Shown: positions 51,628 through 62,630 of the stretch, piece after piece
How positions within the stretch are numbered: the first letter of the stretch is position 1
How the letters are laid out: each line of letters opens with the position of its first letter
DNA from: Mycobacterium sp. MFM001
GTDB taxonomy: Bacteria > Actinomycetota > Actinomycetes > Mycobacteriales > Mycobacteriaceae
Length of the DNA stretch: 64,000 nucleotides
Assembly: GCF_003402475.1 (NCBI RefSeq)
Contig: NZ_BFAB01000011.1
Coordinates: 1-64,000, forward strand
Reading direction: 5' to 3'
The notes under the pieces: generated by a model
Told to the model about the DNA's origin: nothing
Database searches by the model: none
Seen by the model: the letters and a program-made list of their open reading frames with translations, nothing else
Translations under genes and position numbers: made by a program

Positions 51628-53076
51628 ATGAGCTCGTCGCAATCGAACGGTAGCGCGCAAATCGGGGTGACCGGGCTGGCGGTGATGGGCTCGAACATCG
51701 CGCGCAACTTCGCCCGGCACGGCTACACCGTGGCGCTGCACAACCGTTCGGTCGCCAAGACCGACGCGCTGCTGAAAGAGCATGGCGCCGAAGGAAATTT
51801 CGTGCGCAGCGAAACCATCCCGGAATTCCTGGCCGCGCTGGAGAAGCCGCGCCGGGTGCTGATCATGGTCAAGGCCGGCGAGGCCACCGACGCCGTCATC
51901 AACGAACTCGCCGACGCGATGGAAAAAGGCGACATCATCATCGACGGCGGCAACGCGCTCTACACCGACACCATCCGTCGCGAGAAAGCGATGGCCGAAC
52001 GCGGTCTGCACTTCGTCGGGGCGGGCATCTCCGGCGGCGAAGAAGGCGCGCTGAACGGGCCGTCGATCATGCCGGGCGGCCCGGCCGAGTCCTACAAATC
52101 GCTGGGCCCGCTGCTCGAGGAGATCTCGGCGCACGTCGACGGCGTGCCGTGCTGCACGCACATCGGGCCCGACGGCTCAGGGCATTTCGTCAAGATGGTG
52201 CACAACGGCATCGAGTACTCCGACATGCAGCTCATCGGCGAGGCCTACCAGCTGCTGCGCGACGGGCTGGGCCTGACCGCCCCGCAGATCGCCGACGTCT
52301 TCACCGAGTGGAACGACGGCGACCTGGACAGCTACCTGGTCGAGATCACCGCAGAAGTGCTGCGCCAGACGGACGCCAAAACCGGCAAGCCGCTGGTCGA
52401 CCTGATCCTCGACGAGGCCGAGCAGAAAGGCACCGGCCGCTGGACCGTCAAGTCGGCGCTGGACCTCGGCGTGCCGGTGACCGGGATCGCCGAGGCGGTG
52501 TTCGCCCGCGCGCTGTCGGGAGCGGTCGAGCAGCGCAAGGCCGCCGTCGGGCTGGCCTCCGGCCGGCTCGGCGAACGGCCCAGTGACCCCGACACGTTCA
52601 CCGAGGACGTCCGGCAAGCGCTCTACGCCTCCAAGATCGTCGCGTATTCGCAGGGGTTCAACCAGATTCAGGCCGGCAGCGCCGAATACGGCTGGAACAT
52701 CACGCCCGGCGACCTGGCCACCATCTGGCGCGGCGGCTGCATCATCCGCGCGAAGTTCCTCAACCGCATCAAGGAAGCCTTCGACACCGACCCGGACCTG
52801 GCCAGCCTGCTCGTCGCGCCGTATTTCCGCAGCGCCGTCGAATCGGCGATCGACAGTTGGCGCCGAGTGGTGTGCACCGCTACCGGTCTGGGTATCCCGA
52901 TCCCGGGATTCTCCTCGGCGCTCTCGTATTACGACGCACTGCGCACCGAACGGTTGCCCGCCGCGCTCACCCAGGCGCAGCGCGACTTCTTCGGCGCGCA
53001 CACCTACGGGCGGATCGACGCGCCGGGTAAGTTCCACACGCTGTGGAGCGGAAACCGCAGCGAGGTACCCGCCTAG
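51628..53076 (+). CDS. gnd1: 6-phosphogluconate dehydrogenase, decarboxylating
   Basis: A 482-residue NADP-dependent enzyme of the oxidative pentose phosphate path, forming ribulose 5-phosphate, CO2 and NADPH. The nucleotide motif GLAVMGSNIARNFARHG is at the N-terminus. Substrate blocks are AGISGGEEGALNGPSIMPGG and HFVKMVHNGIEYSDMQ (catalytic Lys and Glu), and the C-terminal tail ends in the FHTLWSG region. It is the Rv1844c equivalent. A MIRU-like repeat follows at once after the stop. Confidence 0.96.
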   Translation: MSSSQSNGSAQIGVTGLAVMGSNIARNFARHGYTVALHNRSVAKTDALLKEHGAEGNFVRSETIPEFLAALEKPRRVLIMVKAGEATDAVINELADAMEKGDIIIDGGNALYTDTIRREKAMAERGLHFVGAGISGGEEGALNGPSIMPGGPAESYKSLGPLLEEISAHVDGVPCCTHIGPDGSGHFVKMVHNGIEYSDMQLIGEAYQLLRDGLGLTAPQIADVFTEWNDGDLDSYLVEITAEVLRQTDAKTGKPLVDLILDEAEQKGTGRWTVKSALDLGVPVTGIAEAVFARALSGAVEQRKAAVGLASGRLGERPSDPDTFTEDVRQALYASKIVAYSQGFNQIQAGSAEYGWNITPGDLATIWRGGCIIRAKFLNRIKEAFDTDPDLASLLVAPYFRSAVESAIDSWRRVVCTATGLGIPIPGFSSALSYYDALRTERLPAALTQAQRDFFGAHTYGRIDAPGKFHTLWSGNRSEVPA

Positions 53077-53117
53077 TCTGGCGACGATGCAGAGCGAAGC
53101 GATGAGGAGGAGCCGGA
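53077..53117. repeat. MIRU-like structured intergenic repeat, copy 2
   Basis: It reads TCTGGCGACGATGCAG..., ending GAGGAGGAGCCGGA, and aligns with 22238-22282 except for the variable centre (here AGCGAAGCGATG). It fills the gap right after the gnd1 stop codon, before guaB1. The ends (TCTGGC/GCCGGA) can still pair with one G-U. Confidence 0.65.
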
Positions 53118-53149
53118 CAAATCGAACCAAAGCAGGACAATCGATATCG

Positions 53150-54586
53150 ATGAGGTTTCTGGACGGGCATCGACCCGGCTATGACCTGACGTACGACGAC
53201 GTCTTCATCGTCCCGAACCGTTCGGATGTGGCGTCGCGGTTCGACGTCGACCTGTCCACCGACGACGGCTCGGGCACCACGATTCCGGTGGTGGTGGCCA
53301 ACATGACCGCGGTCGCCGGCCGTCGGATGGCCGAGACGGTGGCCCGCCGCGGCGGGATTGTCGTTCTGCCGCAAGACCTTCCGATCACCGCGGTGCAGCA
53401 GACGGTGGACTTCGTCAAAAGCCGCGACCTCGTCGTCGACACCCCGGTGATGCTGGCGCCCGACGATTCGGTGTCCGACGCGATGGCGCTGATCCACAAG
53501 CGCGCGCACGGCGCGGCGGTGGTGGTGTTCGAAGGCCGCCCGATCGGCCTGGTCACCGAATCGGCTTGCGTCGGCGTGGATCGCTTCACCCGCGTGCGCG
53601 ACATCGCCACCACCGACTTCGTCAGCGCGCCGGTGGGCACCGAGCCGCGAACGGTGTTCGACCTGCTCGAGCACGCTCCGGTCGACGTCGCCGTGCTGAC
53701 CGCGGACGACGGCACCCTGGCCGGCGTCCTGACCCGCACCGGCGCGATCCGCGCGGGCATCTACACGCCTGCAGTGGATTCCGCGGGCCGGCTGCGGGTC
53801 GGCGCGGCCGTCGGCATCACCGGCGACGCGGCCGCCAAGGCCCAGGCCCTCGTCGAGGCCGGCGTCGACGTGCTGGTCGTCGACACCGCGCACGGACACC
53901 AAGTCAAGGCGCTCGACGCGATCAAAGCCGTCTCGTCGCTCGACCTGGGGGTCCCGCTGGTGGCCGGCAACGTGGTGTCGGCAGAAGGCACCCGCGATCT
54001 GCTGAGCGCCGGCGCGGACATCGTCAAGGTCGGGGTCGGCCCCGGCGCCATGTGCACCACCCGGATGATGACCGGAGTCGGTCGCCCGCAGTTTTCTGCC
54101 GTACTCGAATGCGCTTCGGCCGCACGGCAACTCGGCGGACGGATATGGGCCGACGGCGGGGTGCGCCACCCGCGCGACGTGGCGCTGGCGCTGGCGGCCG
54201 GCGCGTCGAACGTGATGATCGGATCGTGGTTCGCCGGCACCTACGAGTCACCCGGCGACCTGATGCGCGACCGCGACGACCAGCCCTACAAGGAGAGCTA
54301 CGGGATGGCGTCCAAGCGCGCGGTGGTGGCCCGCACCGCCGCCGACAGCGCGTTCGACCGCGCCCGCAAGGCGCTGTTCGAGGAGGGCATCTCCACCTCG
54401 CGGATGGGTCTGGACCCCGACCGCGGCGGCGTTGAGGACCTGATCGACCACATCACCTCCGGGGTGCGCAGCACCTGCACCTACGTCGGTGCGTCAACGC
54501 TGGCCGAGTTGCACGAGCGCGCGGTGGTCGGGGTGCAGTCGGCGGCGGGTTTCGCCGAGGGACATCCGCTGCCCTTCGGCTGGTGA
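53150..54586 (+). CDS. guaB1: GuaB1, IMPDH/GMP-reductase-family enzyme
   Basis: A 478-residue TIM-barrel enzyme, with an inserted pair of CBS domains (about residues 95-210), and the catalytic loop GVGPGAMCTTRMMTGVGRPQ with its nucleophilic Cys. It is named inosine monophosphate dehydrogenase in older annotations, but mycobacterial GuaB1 has been shown to be a GMP reductase regulated through the CBS domains by nucleotides. It salvages GMP to IMP. ATG 53150 is chosen because it fits family length; the repeat ends 32 bp before it. It is the Rv1843c equivalent. Confidence 0.92.
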   Translation: MRFLDGHRPGYDLTYDDVFIVPNRSDVASRFDVDLSTDDGSGTTIPVVVANMTAVAGRRMAETVARRGGIVVLPQDLPITAVQQTVDFVKSRDLVVDTPVMLAPDDSVSDAMALIHKRAHGAAVVVFEGRPIGLVTESACVGVDRFTRVRDIATTDFVSAPVGTEPRTVFDLLEHAPVDVAVLTADDGTLAGVLTRTGAIRAGIYTPAVDSAGRLRVGAAVGITGDAAAKAQALVEAGVDVLVVDTAHGHQVKALDAIKAVSSLDLGVPLVAGNVVSAEGTRDLLSAGADIVKVGVGPGAMCTTRMMTGVGRPQFSAVLECASAARQLGGRIWADGGVRHPRDVALALAAGASNVMIGSWFAGTYESPGDLMRDRDDQPYKESYGMASKRAVVARTAADSAFDRARKALFEEGISTSRMGLDPDRGGVEDLIDHITSGVRSTCTYVGASTLAELHERAVVGVQSAAGFAEGHPLPFGW

Positions 54587-54768
54587 GCCGCGGTGGCAGT
54601 GGTTTTCGATACCATGTGAACTTCACGCGCAGCCGCAGCAAGGGAAAGGGATCACGTGCCGCAGGCACCCGTCGAGGCCGTTGGCTTCCGGGCCGAGGGG
54701 CCGTGTGCCGAATCCGAGGAGCCGGTTTCTAGACGGCCGGGCCGGCGGCCCGGCGGATTCGACTCCCG

Positions 54769-56105
<1,337 letters not shown>

Positions 56106-56106
<1 letters not shown>

Positions 56107-57173
56107 TGGCGGGCGATCTGGGCGACGTGCTCGCCATCCTGGCGACCATCCTGCTGGTCGCCGCCAACGCGTTTTTCGTCGGCGCCGAGTTCTCGTTGAT
56201 CTCGGTGCGCCGCGACCGGCTCGAAGCCCTGGCCGAGCAGGGCAGGTCCAGTGCGGTCACCGTGATCCGGGCCGGCGAGCAGCTGCCGCTGATGTTCGCC
56301 GGCGCCCAGCTGGGCATCACGGTGGCCTCGATCCTGCTCGGCCGGATCGGCGAGCCGGCGGTCGCCGACCTGCTGCACGATTCGGTCGGCCTGCTCGGCC
56401 TTTCCGACGCCCTTCTGCACACGGTGTCGTTCGTGATCGCGCTCGCGATCGTGGTGACGCTGCATGTGCTGCTCGGCGAGATGGTGCCGAAGAACATCGC
56501 GATCGCCGGCCCGGAGAAGGCGGCGATGCTGTTGATCCCGGCCTACCTGGTCTATGTGCGGGCCGCCCGCCCGTTCATTGCGTTCTACAACTGGTGCGCC
56601 AACGCCATACTGCGGGCGCTCGGGATCCCGCTGCGCGACGAGCTCGACGTCACGGTGTCCACGGTCGAGCTGTCCGAGATGATCGCCGAATCGGTGTCCG
56701 AGGGCCTGCTGGACCCCGAGGAGCACACCCGGCTCACCCGCGCGCTGCAGATCCGCAACCGGGTGGTCGCCGACGTCGCGGTGCCGGTCGCCGAGATCCG
56801 CGCGGTGCCGGTGGCGGCCACCGGCCGCGGGCCGACGGTCGAGGCGGTCGAGCAGGCGTTGACCGACACCGGGTACTCCCGGTTTCCGGTCACCGACGTC
56901 GACGGGACGTTCATCGGCTACCTGCACATCAAAGACCTGCTGTCGCTGGATTTCGCCGACTCGCGTGCTGCGATCGACCCCGCGATCGTGCGACCGCTGC
57001 CCGAGGTTCCCCAGTCGATGCCGCTGCCCGAAGCGCTGTCGCGGATGCGCCGCAGCAAAAGTCACCTGGCGCTGGTCACCGGCGACGACGGCGCCGTGGT
57101 CGCGATGGTGGCGCTGGAGGACCTGGTCGAGGATCTCGTGGGCACCGTGCGCGACGGGACGCATCGTGTCTGA
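56106..57173 (+). CDS. CNNM (DUF21)/CBS-type membrane protein (Rv1841c homologue)
   Basis: A 355-residue paralogue: DUF21 membrane part (ILATILLVAANAFFVGAEFSLISVRRDRL...), then two CBS motifs (TDTGYSRFPVTDVDGTFIGYLHIKDLL; LVTGDDGAVVAMVALEDLVEDLVG). It has no CorC domain. As the pair is translationally linked, they may act as a heteromer in metal transport. The ATG overlaps the stop of the gene before. Confidence 0.9.
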
Positions 57174-58029
57174 GGTGCTCGAACCCGCCCAGTGGATGCC
57201 CCGGGCGCAGGCCTATCGCGAGCGTGTCGAGGCGTTCCTGAGTTCGCATCGCCCCGGCGAGCCGCATCCGGTGTGGGACTTCCTGTTCAGCTACTACAGC
57301 CTGCGGCCGCGGCAGCTGCGGTGCTGGCATCCCGGGTACGGCGTGGTGCTGGCCGGCGAGCAGGCGGTCCGCCGCTACCGGGGCCGTCGCGGCTACACCC
57401 TCTGCACAGGCGGGGTGACGGTCGGCGACGCCTTCCTGCGCAGCCGCCTGGACACGCTGCGGTTCGTAGCACGGCTGCAGCGCGCGACCGCGCAGCGGCA
57501 GCCGCGGCTGAACTGCTTCGGGCTGCACGAGTGGGCGATGGTGTACCGCTCCGGCGCCGTGCGTCACGACCGGGTGCCGCTGCGGCTGGGCGCCGCGGGC
57601 ACCGACGCCGTCGTCGACGCCGAGACCTTGCGCTGCAGCCACTTCGACGCGTTCCGGTTCTTCACCGCCGAGGCCGCGTCGCGCAACGCCGGCGCACCCA
57701 GCCGCGCCACCCAGCCGGACTGGGAGCAGCCCGGTTGCCTGCACTCCAACATGGATTTGTATAAATGGAGTTACAAGCTGAGCCCACTGGTCGACTCTGA
57801 GCTGCTGCTGGACTGCCTGGAACTGGCTGCGGCGGCGCGCGAAGTCGACATGCGGGCCAGCCCGTATGACCTTCGCAGCTACGGGTACACACCGATCGCC
57901 GTCGAGCACAGCGCCGGCCGCGCCGAGTATGTGCGTTGCCAGCGCGCCATCATGCTGCGCGCCGCTCCCCTGCGGGCGGCGCTGTCGGCGCGGTGTGACC
58001 TGCTGCTGCGGGCCGCCGGGTGCGGGTAA
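57166..58029 (+). CDS. conserved actinobacterial protein, unknown function
   Basis: A 287-residue protein (VSEVLEPAQWMPRAQAYRERVEAFLSSHRPGEPHPVWDFLFSYYSLRPRQLRCWHPGYG...). Homologues are often named 3-methyladenine DNA glycosylase, but I see no helix-hairpin-helix or other glycosylase motif that supports it. Conserved-looking features are the Trp/His-rich start, RCWHPGYG, CLHSNMDLYKWSYKLSP and the Asp/Glu clusters. GTG 57166 overlaps the previous gene by 8 bp. The function is open. Confidence 0.72.
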   Translation: MSEVLEPAQWMPRAQAYRERVEAFLSSHRPGEPHPVWDFLFSYYSLRPRQLRCWHPGYGVVLAGEQAVRRYRGRRGYTLCTGGVTVGDAFLRSRLDTLRFVARLQRATAQRQPRLNCFGLHEWAMVYRSGAVRHDRVPLRLGAAGTDAVVDAETLRCSHFDAFRFFTAEAASRNAGAPSRATQPDWEQPGCLHSNMDLYKWSYKLSPLVDSELLLDCLELAAAAREVDMRASPYDLRSYGYTPIAVEHSAGRAEYVRCQRAIMLRAAPLRAALSARCDLLLRAAGCG

Positions 58030-58090
58030 TCAGGCTACTGGCCGGTAGGCTGAGTTAATTGCCGAGTGCAGAGGAACCGAGGAGAAAAAG

Positions 58091-60280
58091 ATGACAGATC
58101 GCGTGCCGGTGGGGAACCTGCGCGTTGCCAAGGTGCTCTACGACTTCATCAACACCGAAGCTCTGCCCGGCACCGACATCGACCCCGACAGCTTCTGGGC
58201 CGGTGTCGACAAGGTGGTCACCGACCTGACCCCGCAGAACCGCGACCTGCTCGCCCGTCGCGACGAGCTGCAGGCCCAGATCGACAAGTGGCACCGCCAC
58301 CGCGTCATCGAACCGCACGACCCGGAGGCCTACCGCCAGTTCCTCACCGAAATCGGTTACCTGCAACCCGAACCCGACGACTTCACGATCACCACCGCCG
58401 ACGTCGACCCCGAGATCACCACGACGGCCGGTCCACAGCTGGTGGTGCCGGTGACCAACGCCCGGTTCGCGCTGAACGCCGCCAACGCCCGCTGGGGCTC
58501 GCTGTACGACGCGCTGTACGGCACCGACGTCATCCCGGAAACCGACGGCGCCGAGCAAACCAGCGGCTACAACAAGGTGCGCGGCGACAAGGTGATCGCC
58601 TACGCCCGCAAGTTCCTCGATGAGTCGGTGCCGCTGGAGTCCGGTTCGTGGGCCGACGCGACGGGCGTGTCCGTCGACGACGGCGAGCTGAAGATCGAAA
58701 CCGCCGACGGATCCGTCGGGCTGGCCAGCCCGGAGAAGTTCGCCGGCTACACCGGGCAACTCGGTGACCCCGACTGGTCGGTGCTGCTGGTCAACAACGG
58801 CCTGCACATCGAGATCTTGATCGACCCGGAGTCGCCGATCGGCAAGACCGACCGCGCCGGGATCAAGGACGTCGTGCTGGAGTCGGCCGTCACCACGATC
58901 ATCGACTTCGAGGACGCGGTGGCCGCAGTCGACGCCGACGACAAGACCCGCGCCTACCGCAACTGGCTGGGCCTGAACAAGGGCGACCTGTCCGCCGAGG
59001 TGGACAAGGACGGCAAGACGTTCACCCGGGTGCTGAACCAGGACCGCACCTACACCGCGCCCGACGGCAGCGAGTTCACCCTGCCCGGCCGGGCGCTGCT
59101 GTTCGTGCGCAACGTCGGTCACCTGATGACCAACGACGCGATCGTCGACGCTGACGGCAACGAGGTTTTCGAGGGCATCCAGGATGCGCTGTTCACCGGG
59201 CTGTGCGCGATCCACGGGCTGAAGGAGTCCGACGGCAACGGGCCGCTGATGAACAGCCGCACCGGATCGATCTACATCGTCAAGCCCAAGATGCACGGGC
59301 CCGACGAGGTGGCGTTCACCACCGAGCTGTTCAGCCGGGTGGAAGACGTGCTCGGGCTGCCGCAGAAGACGCTCAAGGTCGGCGTCATGGACGAGGAGCG
59401 GCGCACCACCGTCAACCTCAAGGCGTGCATCAAGGCCGCCGCCGACCGAATCGTGTTCATCAACACCGGTTTTCTGGACCGCACCGGCGACGAGATCCAC
59501 ACCTCGATGGAGGCCGGGCCGATGGTGCGCAAGGGCACCATGAAGAGCCAGCCGTGGATCCTGGCCTACGAGGACAACAACGTCGACACCGGTCTGGCAA
59601 CGGGATTCGCCGCGCACGCCCAGATCGGCAAGGGCATGTGGACCATGACGGAGCTGATGGCCGACATGGTCGAGCAGAAGATCGCTCAGCCCAAGGCGGG
59701 TGCCAGCACGGCGTGGGTGCCCTCGCCGACCGCGGCCACGCTGCACGCCATGCACTACCACTACGTGGATGTGGTTGCGGTGCAAAAAGAACTGGCCGGC
59801 AAGAAGCGCGCCACAATCGACCAGCTGCTGACCATCCCCCTCGCCACCAAGGAACTGGCCTGGGAACCGGATGAGATCCGCGAGGAGATCGACAACAACT
59901 GCCAGTCGATCCTGGGCTATGTGGTGCGCTGGATCGACCAGGGCGTCGGTTCGTCTAAGGTGCCCGACATCCACAACGTCGCGTTGATGGAAGACCGTGC
60001 GACGCTTCGGATTTCGAGCCAGCTGCTGGCCAACTGGTTAAAGCACGGCGTGATCGCCGCCGAGGATGTGCGCGCCGGCCTGGAGCGGATGGCCCCGATG
60101 GTGGATCAGCAGAACGCCGGCGACCCGGCCTATCTGCCGATGGCGCCCAACTTCGACGAGTCCATCGCCTTCCTCGCCGCCGAGGAGCTGATCCTGTCCG
60201 GCGCGCAGCAGCCCAACGGCTATACCGAGCCGATTCTGCACCGGCGCCGTCGCGAGTTTAAGGCCCGCTCGAGTGCCTGA
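58091..60280 (+). CDS. glcB: malate synthase G
   Basis: A 729-residue single-chain malate synthase that condenses glyoxylate with acetyl-CoA in the glyoxylate shunt; near-identical in type to Mtb GlcB (Rv1837c). Key blocks are FEDAVAAVDADDKTRAYRNWLGL (Mg-binding acidic residues), SRTGSIYIVKPKMHGPDEVAFT (catalytic Arg), GVMDEERRTTVNLKACI and FLDRTGDEIHTSMEAGPMVRKG. GAGGAG precedes the ATG. The gap before it has a plausible TAGGCT -10. A VWA protein gene overlaps its stop. Confidence 0.97.
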   Translation: MTDRVPVGNLRVAKVLYDFINTEALPGTDIDPDSFWAGVDKVVTDLTPQNRDLLARRDELQAQIDKWHRHRVIEPHDPEAYRQFLTEIGYLQPEPDDFTITTADVDPEITTTAGPQLVVPVTNARFALNAANARWGSLYDALYGTDVIPETDGAEQTSGYNKVRGDKVIAYARKFLDESVPLESGSWADATGVSVDDGELKIETADGSVGLASPEKFAGYTGQLGDPDWSVLLVNNGLHIEILIDPESPIGKTDRAGIKDVVLESAVTTIIDFEDAVAAVDADDKTRAYRNWLGLNKGDLSAEVDKDGKTFTRVLNQDRTYTAPDGSEFTLPGRALLFVRNVGHLMTNDAIVDADGNEVFEGIQDALFTGLCAIHGLKESDGNGPLMNSRTGSIYIVKPKMHGPDEVAFTTELFSRVEDVLGLPQKTLKVGVMDEERRTTVNLKACIKAAADRIVFINTGFLDRTGDEIHTSMEAGPMVRKGTMKSQPWILAYEDNNVDTGLATGFAAHAQIGKGMWTMTELMADMVEQKIAQPKAGASTAWVPSPTAATLHAMHYHYVDVVAVQKELAGKKRATIDQLLTIPLATKELAWEPDEIREEIDNNCQSILGYVVRWIDQGVGSSKVPDIHNVALMEDRATLRISSQLLANWLKHGVIAAEDVRAGLERMAPMVDQQNAGDPAYLPMAPNFDESIAFLAAEELILSGAQQPNGYTEPILHRRRREFKARSSA

Positions 60281-62238
60281 TGGGTAGGCACAGCATTCCG
60301 GACCCCGACGAGTCCGAGGAACCGGCAGACGACTACGAGTATCCGGACGAGCTTCCCGACGACCCCGGCTACGCCGACTATCGCGATTACTCCGATGAGT
60401 ACGCCGACGAGCACGACGAACCCGACGACTACCCGAGCTTCGCGCGTCTGAGCCAGCAGCCGCCGACCCCGCCGCCGAGTCGTGGCGGTCATCGCGGCGC
60501 CGCCGACTGGGTGCGTCGCCACCGCAGCGACGGCGGGCGACGCGGCGTGAGCATCGGGGTGATCGCCGCCCTGGTGACGGTTGTCGTGGTGGTTGCCGCG
60601 GTCATTCTGTGGCGGTTTTTCGGCGACGCGTTGTCGCATCGCTCCCACACCGCCGCCGGTCGGTGCGTCGGCGGCAAGGACACGGTCGCCGTCATCGCCG
60701 ATCCGTCCATCGCCGACCCAGTGGCCAAGCTCGCCGAGCGTTACAACGCCTCGGCGACGCCGGTGGGTGATCGCTGCGTGGCGGTCAGCGTCAAATCCGC
60801 GGGTTCCGACGCCGTCATCAACGGGTTCGTCGGAAACTGGCCCGACGAACTCGGAGCGCGACCCGGGCTGTGGATCCCGGGAAGCTCGGTGTCGGCGGCC
60901 CGGCTGTCAGCCGCCGCCGGGCAGAAGACCATCAGCGACAGCCGCTCGCTGGTCACGTCGCCGGTGCTGCTGGCGGTGCGCCCCGAACTACAGCGCGCGC
61001 TCGGCGGCCAGAGCTGGTCGACGCTGCCCGGGCTGCAGAGCAAACCCGACGGGTTGGCCGCACTGAAGTTGCCGGCCTGGGGATCGTTGCGGCTGGCGCT
61101 GCCGACCAGCGGCAACGGCGACGCGGCCTACCTGGCCGCCGAGGCGGTGGCCGCGGCGTCGGCGCCGCAGGGCGCGCCGCCCACCGCGGGCACCGGCGCC
61201 GTGCGCACGCTGCTCGACGCCCAGCCGAAGCTGCCCGACGACTCGCTGGACCAGGCGATGAACGCGCTGCTGAAATCCGGCGATCCGGCCGGCGCGCCGG
61301 TGCACGCCGTCGTCACCACCGAACAGCAGCTCTTCGCGCGTGGCGAGTCGGTTCCCGATGCCGCCAAGTCGCTGACCTCGTGGCTGCCGCCCGGCCCGGC
61401 TGCGGTCGCCGACTATCCGACGGTGCTGCTCAGCGGCTCGTGGCTGTCGGAGGAGCAGGTGACGGCGGCCAGCGCGTTCGCCCGGTTCATGCACAAGTCC
61501 GACCAGCTCGCCGAACTGGCCAAGGCCGGCTTCCGCGCCGAGGGGGTCAAGCCGCCGAGCAGCGACGTCGCCAGTTTCGCGGCGCTGCCGTCGACGCTGT
61601 CGGTCGGCGACGACGCGATGCGAGCCACCCTGGCCGGCACGCTGAGCGCGCCGTCGAACGGGCCAGCCGCCACGATCATGCTCGACCAGTCGATGACCAC
61701 CGACGAGGGCGGCAAGTCGCGGCTGGCCAATGTTGTTGCCGCACTTGACAACCGGATCCGAGCGCTGCCGCCCAACTCGGTCATCGGGCTGTGGACGTTC
61801 GACGGCAAGGAAGGCCGCGCCGAGGTGTCGGCCGGCCCGCTGGGCGATCAGGTCGACGGCCAGCCCCGCACGGCCGCGCTCACCGCGGCGCTGGACAAGC
61901 AGTACTCGTCGGCCGGCGGGGCGGTGTCGTTCACCACGCTGCGGATGGTCTATCAGGCAGCGCAGGCCAATTTCCGTGAAGGACAAACGAATTCGGTGCT
62001 GGTGATCACGGCCGGCCCGCACACCGACCAGACTCTCGACGGCCCGGGTCTGCAGGACTTCATCCGGCGTAGCGCCGACCCGGCCAAGCCGGTGGCGGTC
62101 AACGTCATCGACTTCGGCGGCGACCCGGATCGGTCGACCTGGGAGGCCGTCGCGCAGCTGTCCGGCGGGACCTACCAGAACCTGGCGACCTCGGCCTCCC
62201 CCGACCTGACGACCGCGGTGACCACCTTCCTGGGTTGA
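60280..62238 (+). CDS. membrane-anchored VWA/substrate-binding-like protein (Rv1836c homologue)
   Basis: A 652-residue protein. The first 90 residues are acidic, Pro/Asp/Tyr-rich and cytoplasmic. One membrane helix (IGVIAALVTVVVVVAAVILWRFF) follows, then an extracytoplasmic binding-protein-like part (about 130-420) and a von Willebrand A domain (about 460-650) with the MIDAS start MLDQSMTT and LVITAGPHTD. Rv1836c has the same layout beside glcB. Its ATG overlaps the glcB stop (TGATG). Ligand unknown. Confidence 0.85.
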   Translation: MGRHSIPDPDESEEPADDYEYPDELPDDPGYADYRDYSDEYADEHDEPDDYPSFARLSQQPPTPPPSRGGHRGAADWVRRHRSDGGRRGVSIGVIAALVTVVVVVAAVILWRFFGDALSHRSHTAAGRCVGGKDTVAVIADPSIADPVAKLAERYNASATPVGDRCVAVSVKSAGSDAVINGFVGNWPDELGARPGLWIPGSSVSAARLSAAAGQKTISDSRSLVTSPVLLAVRPELQRALGGQSWSTLPGLQSKPDGLAALKLPAWGSLRLALPTSGNGDAAYLAAEAVAAASAPQGAPPTAGTGAVRTLLDAQPKLPDDSLDQAMNALLKSGDPAGAPVHAVVTTEQQLFARGESVPDAAKSLTSWLPPGPAAVADYPTVLLSGSWLSEEQVTAASAFARFMHKSDQLAELAKAGFRAEGVKPPSSDVASFAALPSTLSVGDDAMRATLAGTLSAPSNGPAATIMLDQSMTTDEGGKSRLANVVAALDNRIRALPPNSVIGLWTFDGKEGRAEVSAGPLGDQVDGQPRTAALTAALDKQYSSAGGAVSFTTLRMVYQAAQANFREGQTNSVLVITAGPHTDQTLDGPGLQDFIRRSADPAKPVAVNVIDFGGDPDRSTWEAVAQLSGGTYQNLATSASPDLTTAVTTFLG

Positions 62239-62241
62239 GCC

Positions 62242-62616
62242 TCAACCGGTCGGCAGCTTCTGCGCGAACTCGACGACGTTGCCGTCCGGGTCGGCGATGT
62301 GCAGGGTCCGTTCGCGCCACGGGCGGTCGACCGGTCCGGTGAGGATCTCGGCACCGAGTGCGCGCAGCCGGTCCGCTTCGCTGTCGACGTCCTCGACCAG
62401 GAACCCGATTTCGCCGCACGGCGCGCTGCCCCCGTCGCGCCCGATCAGCATCGGCAGCTTCGACCGCTCGAACAGCGCGAACTTGGTGTTGTCCATGGCG
62501 AATTCGACGTAGCCGTCGCCCTCGATGCGCACCTGCAGACCGATCACGTCGCGGTAGAACGCCACCGAGCGCTGCAGCGACGCGACGTAGTTGATGACGT
62601 AGTCGACGCGGGTCAT
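62242..62616 (-). CDS. VOC (glyoxalase/bleomycin-resistance fold) protein
   Basis: A 124-residue paired beta-alpha-beta-beta-beta protein (MTRVDYVINYVASLQRSVAFYRDVIGLQVRIEG... LHIADPDGNVVEFAQKL). The ending ADPDGNVVEF is typical of VOC metal-ligand Glu segments. The substrate is unknown. It sits 14 bp after gcvP on the same strand, so it may be read through from it; the start ATG is 62616. Confidence 0.85.
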   Translation of the reverse strand: MTRVDYVINYVASLQRSVAFYRDVIGLQVRIEGDGYVEFAMDNTKFALFERSKLPMLIGRDGGSAPCGEIGFLVEDVDSEADRLRALGAEILTGPVDRPWRERTLHIADPDGNVVEFAQKLPTG

Positions 62617-62630
62617 GCGCTCCACGGTAG

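Noticed and set aside
52583..53149. Long N-terminal extension of guaB1 into gnd1
   Set aside because: The extension is an Arg/Ser/Pro-rich reading of gnd1 in another frame; the GuaB1 family starts at the ATG at 53150.
57166..58029. Accepting the common label 3-methyladenine DNA glycosylase
   Set aside because: No glycosylase fold motif could be seen in the sequence; kept as unknown function.
58055..59974. 639-codon open frame on the minus strand opposite glcB
   Set aside because: Val/Gly/Asp-rich antisense shadow of malate synthase, which has full family support in its own frame.
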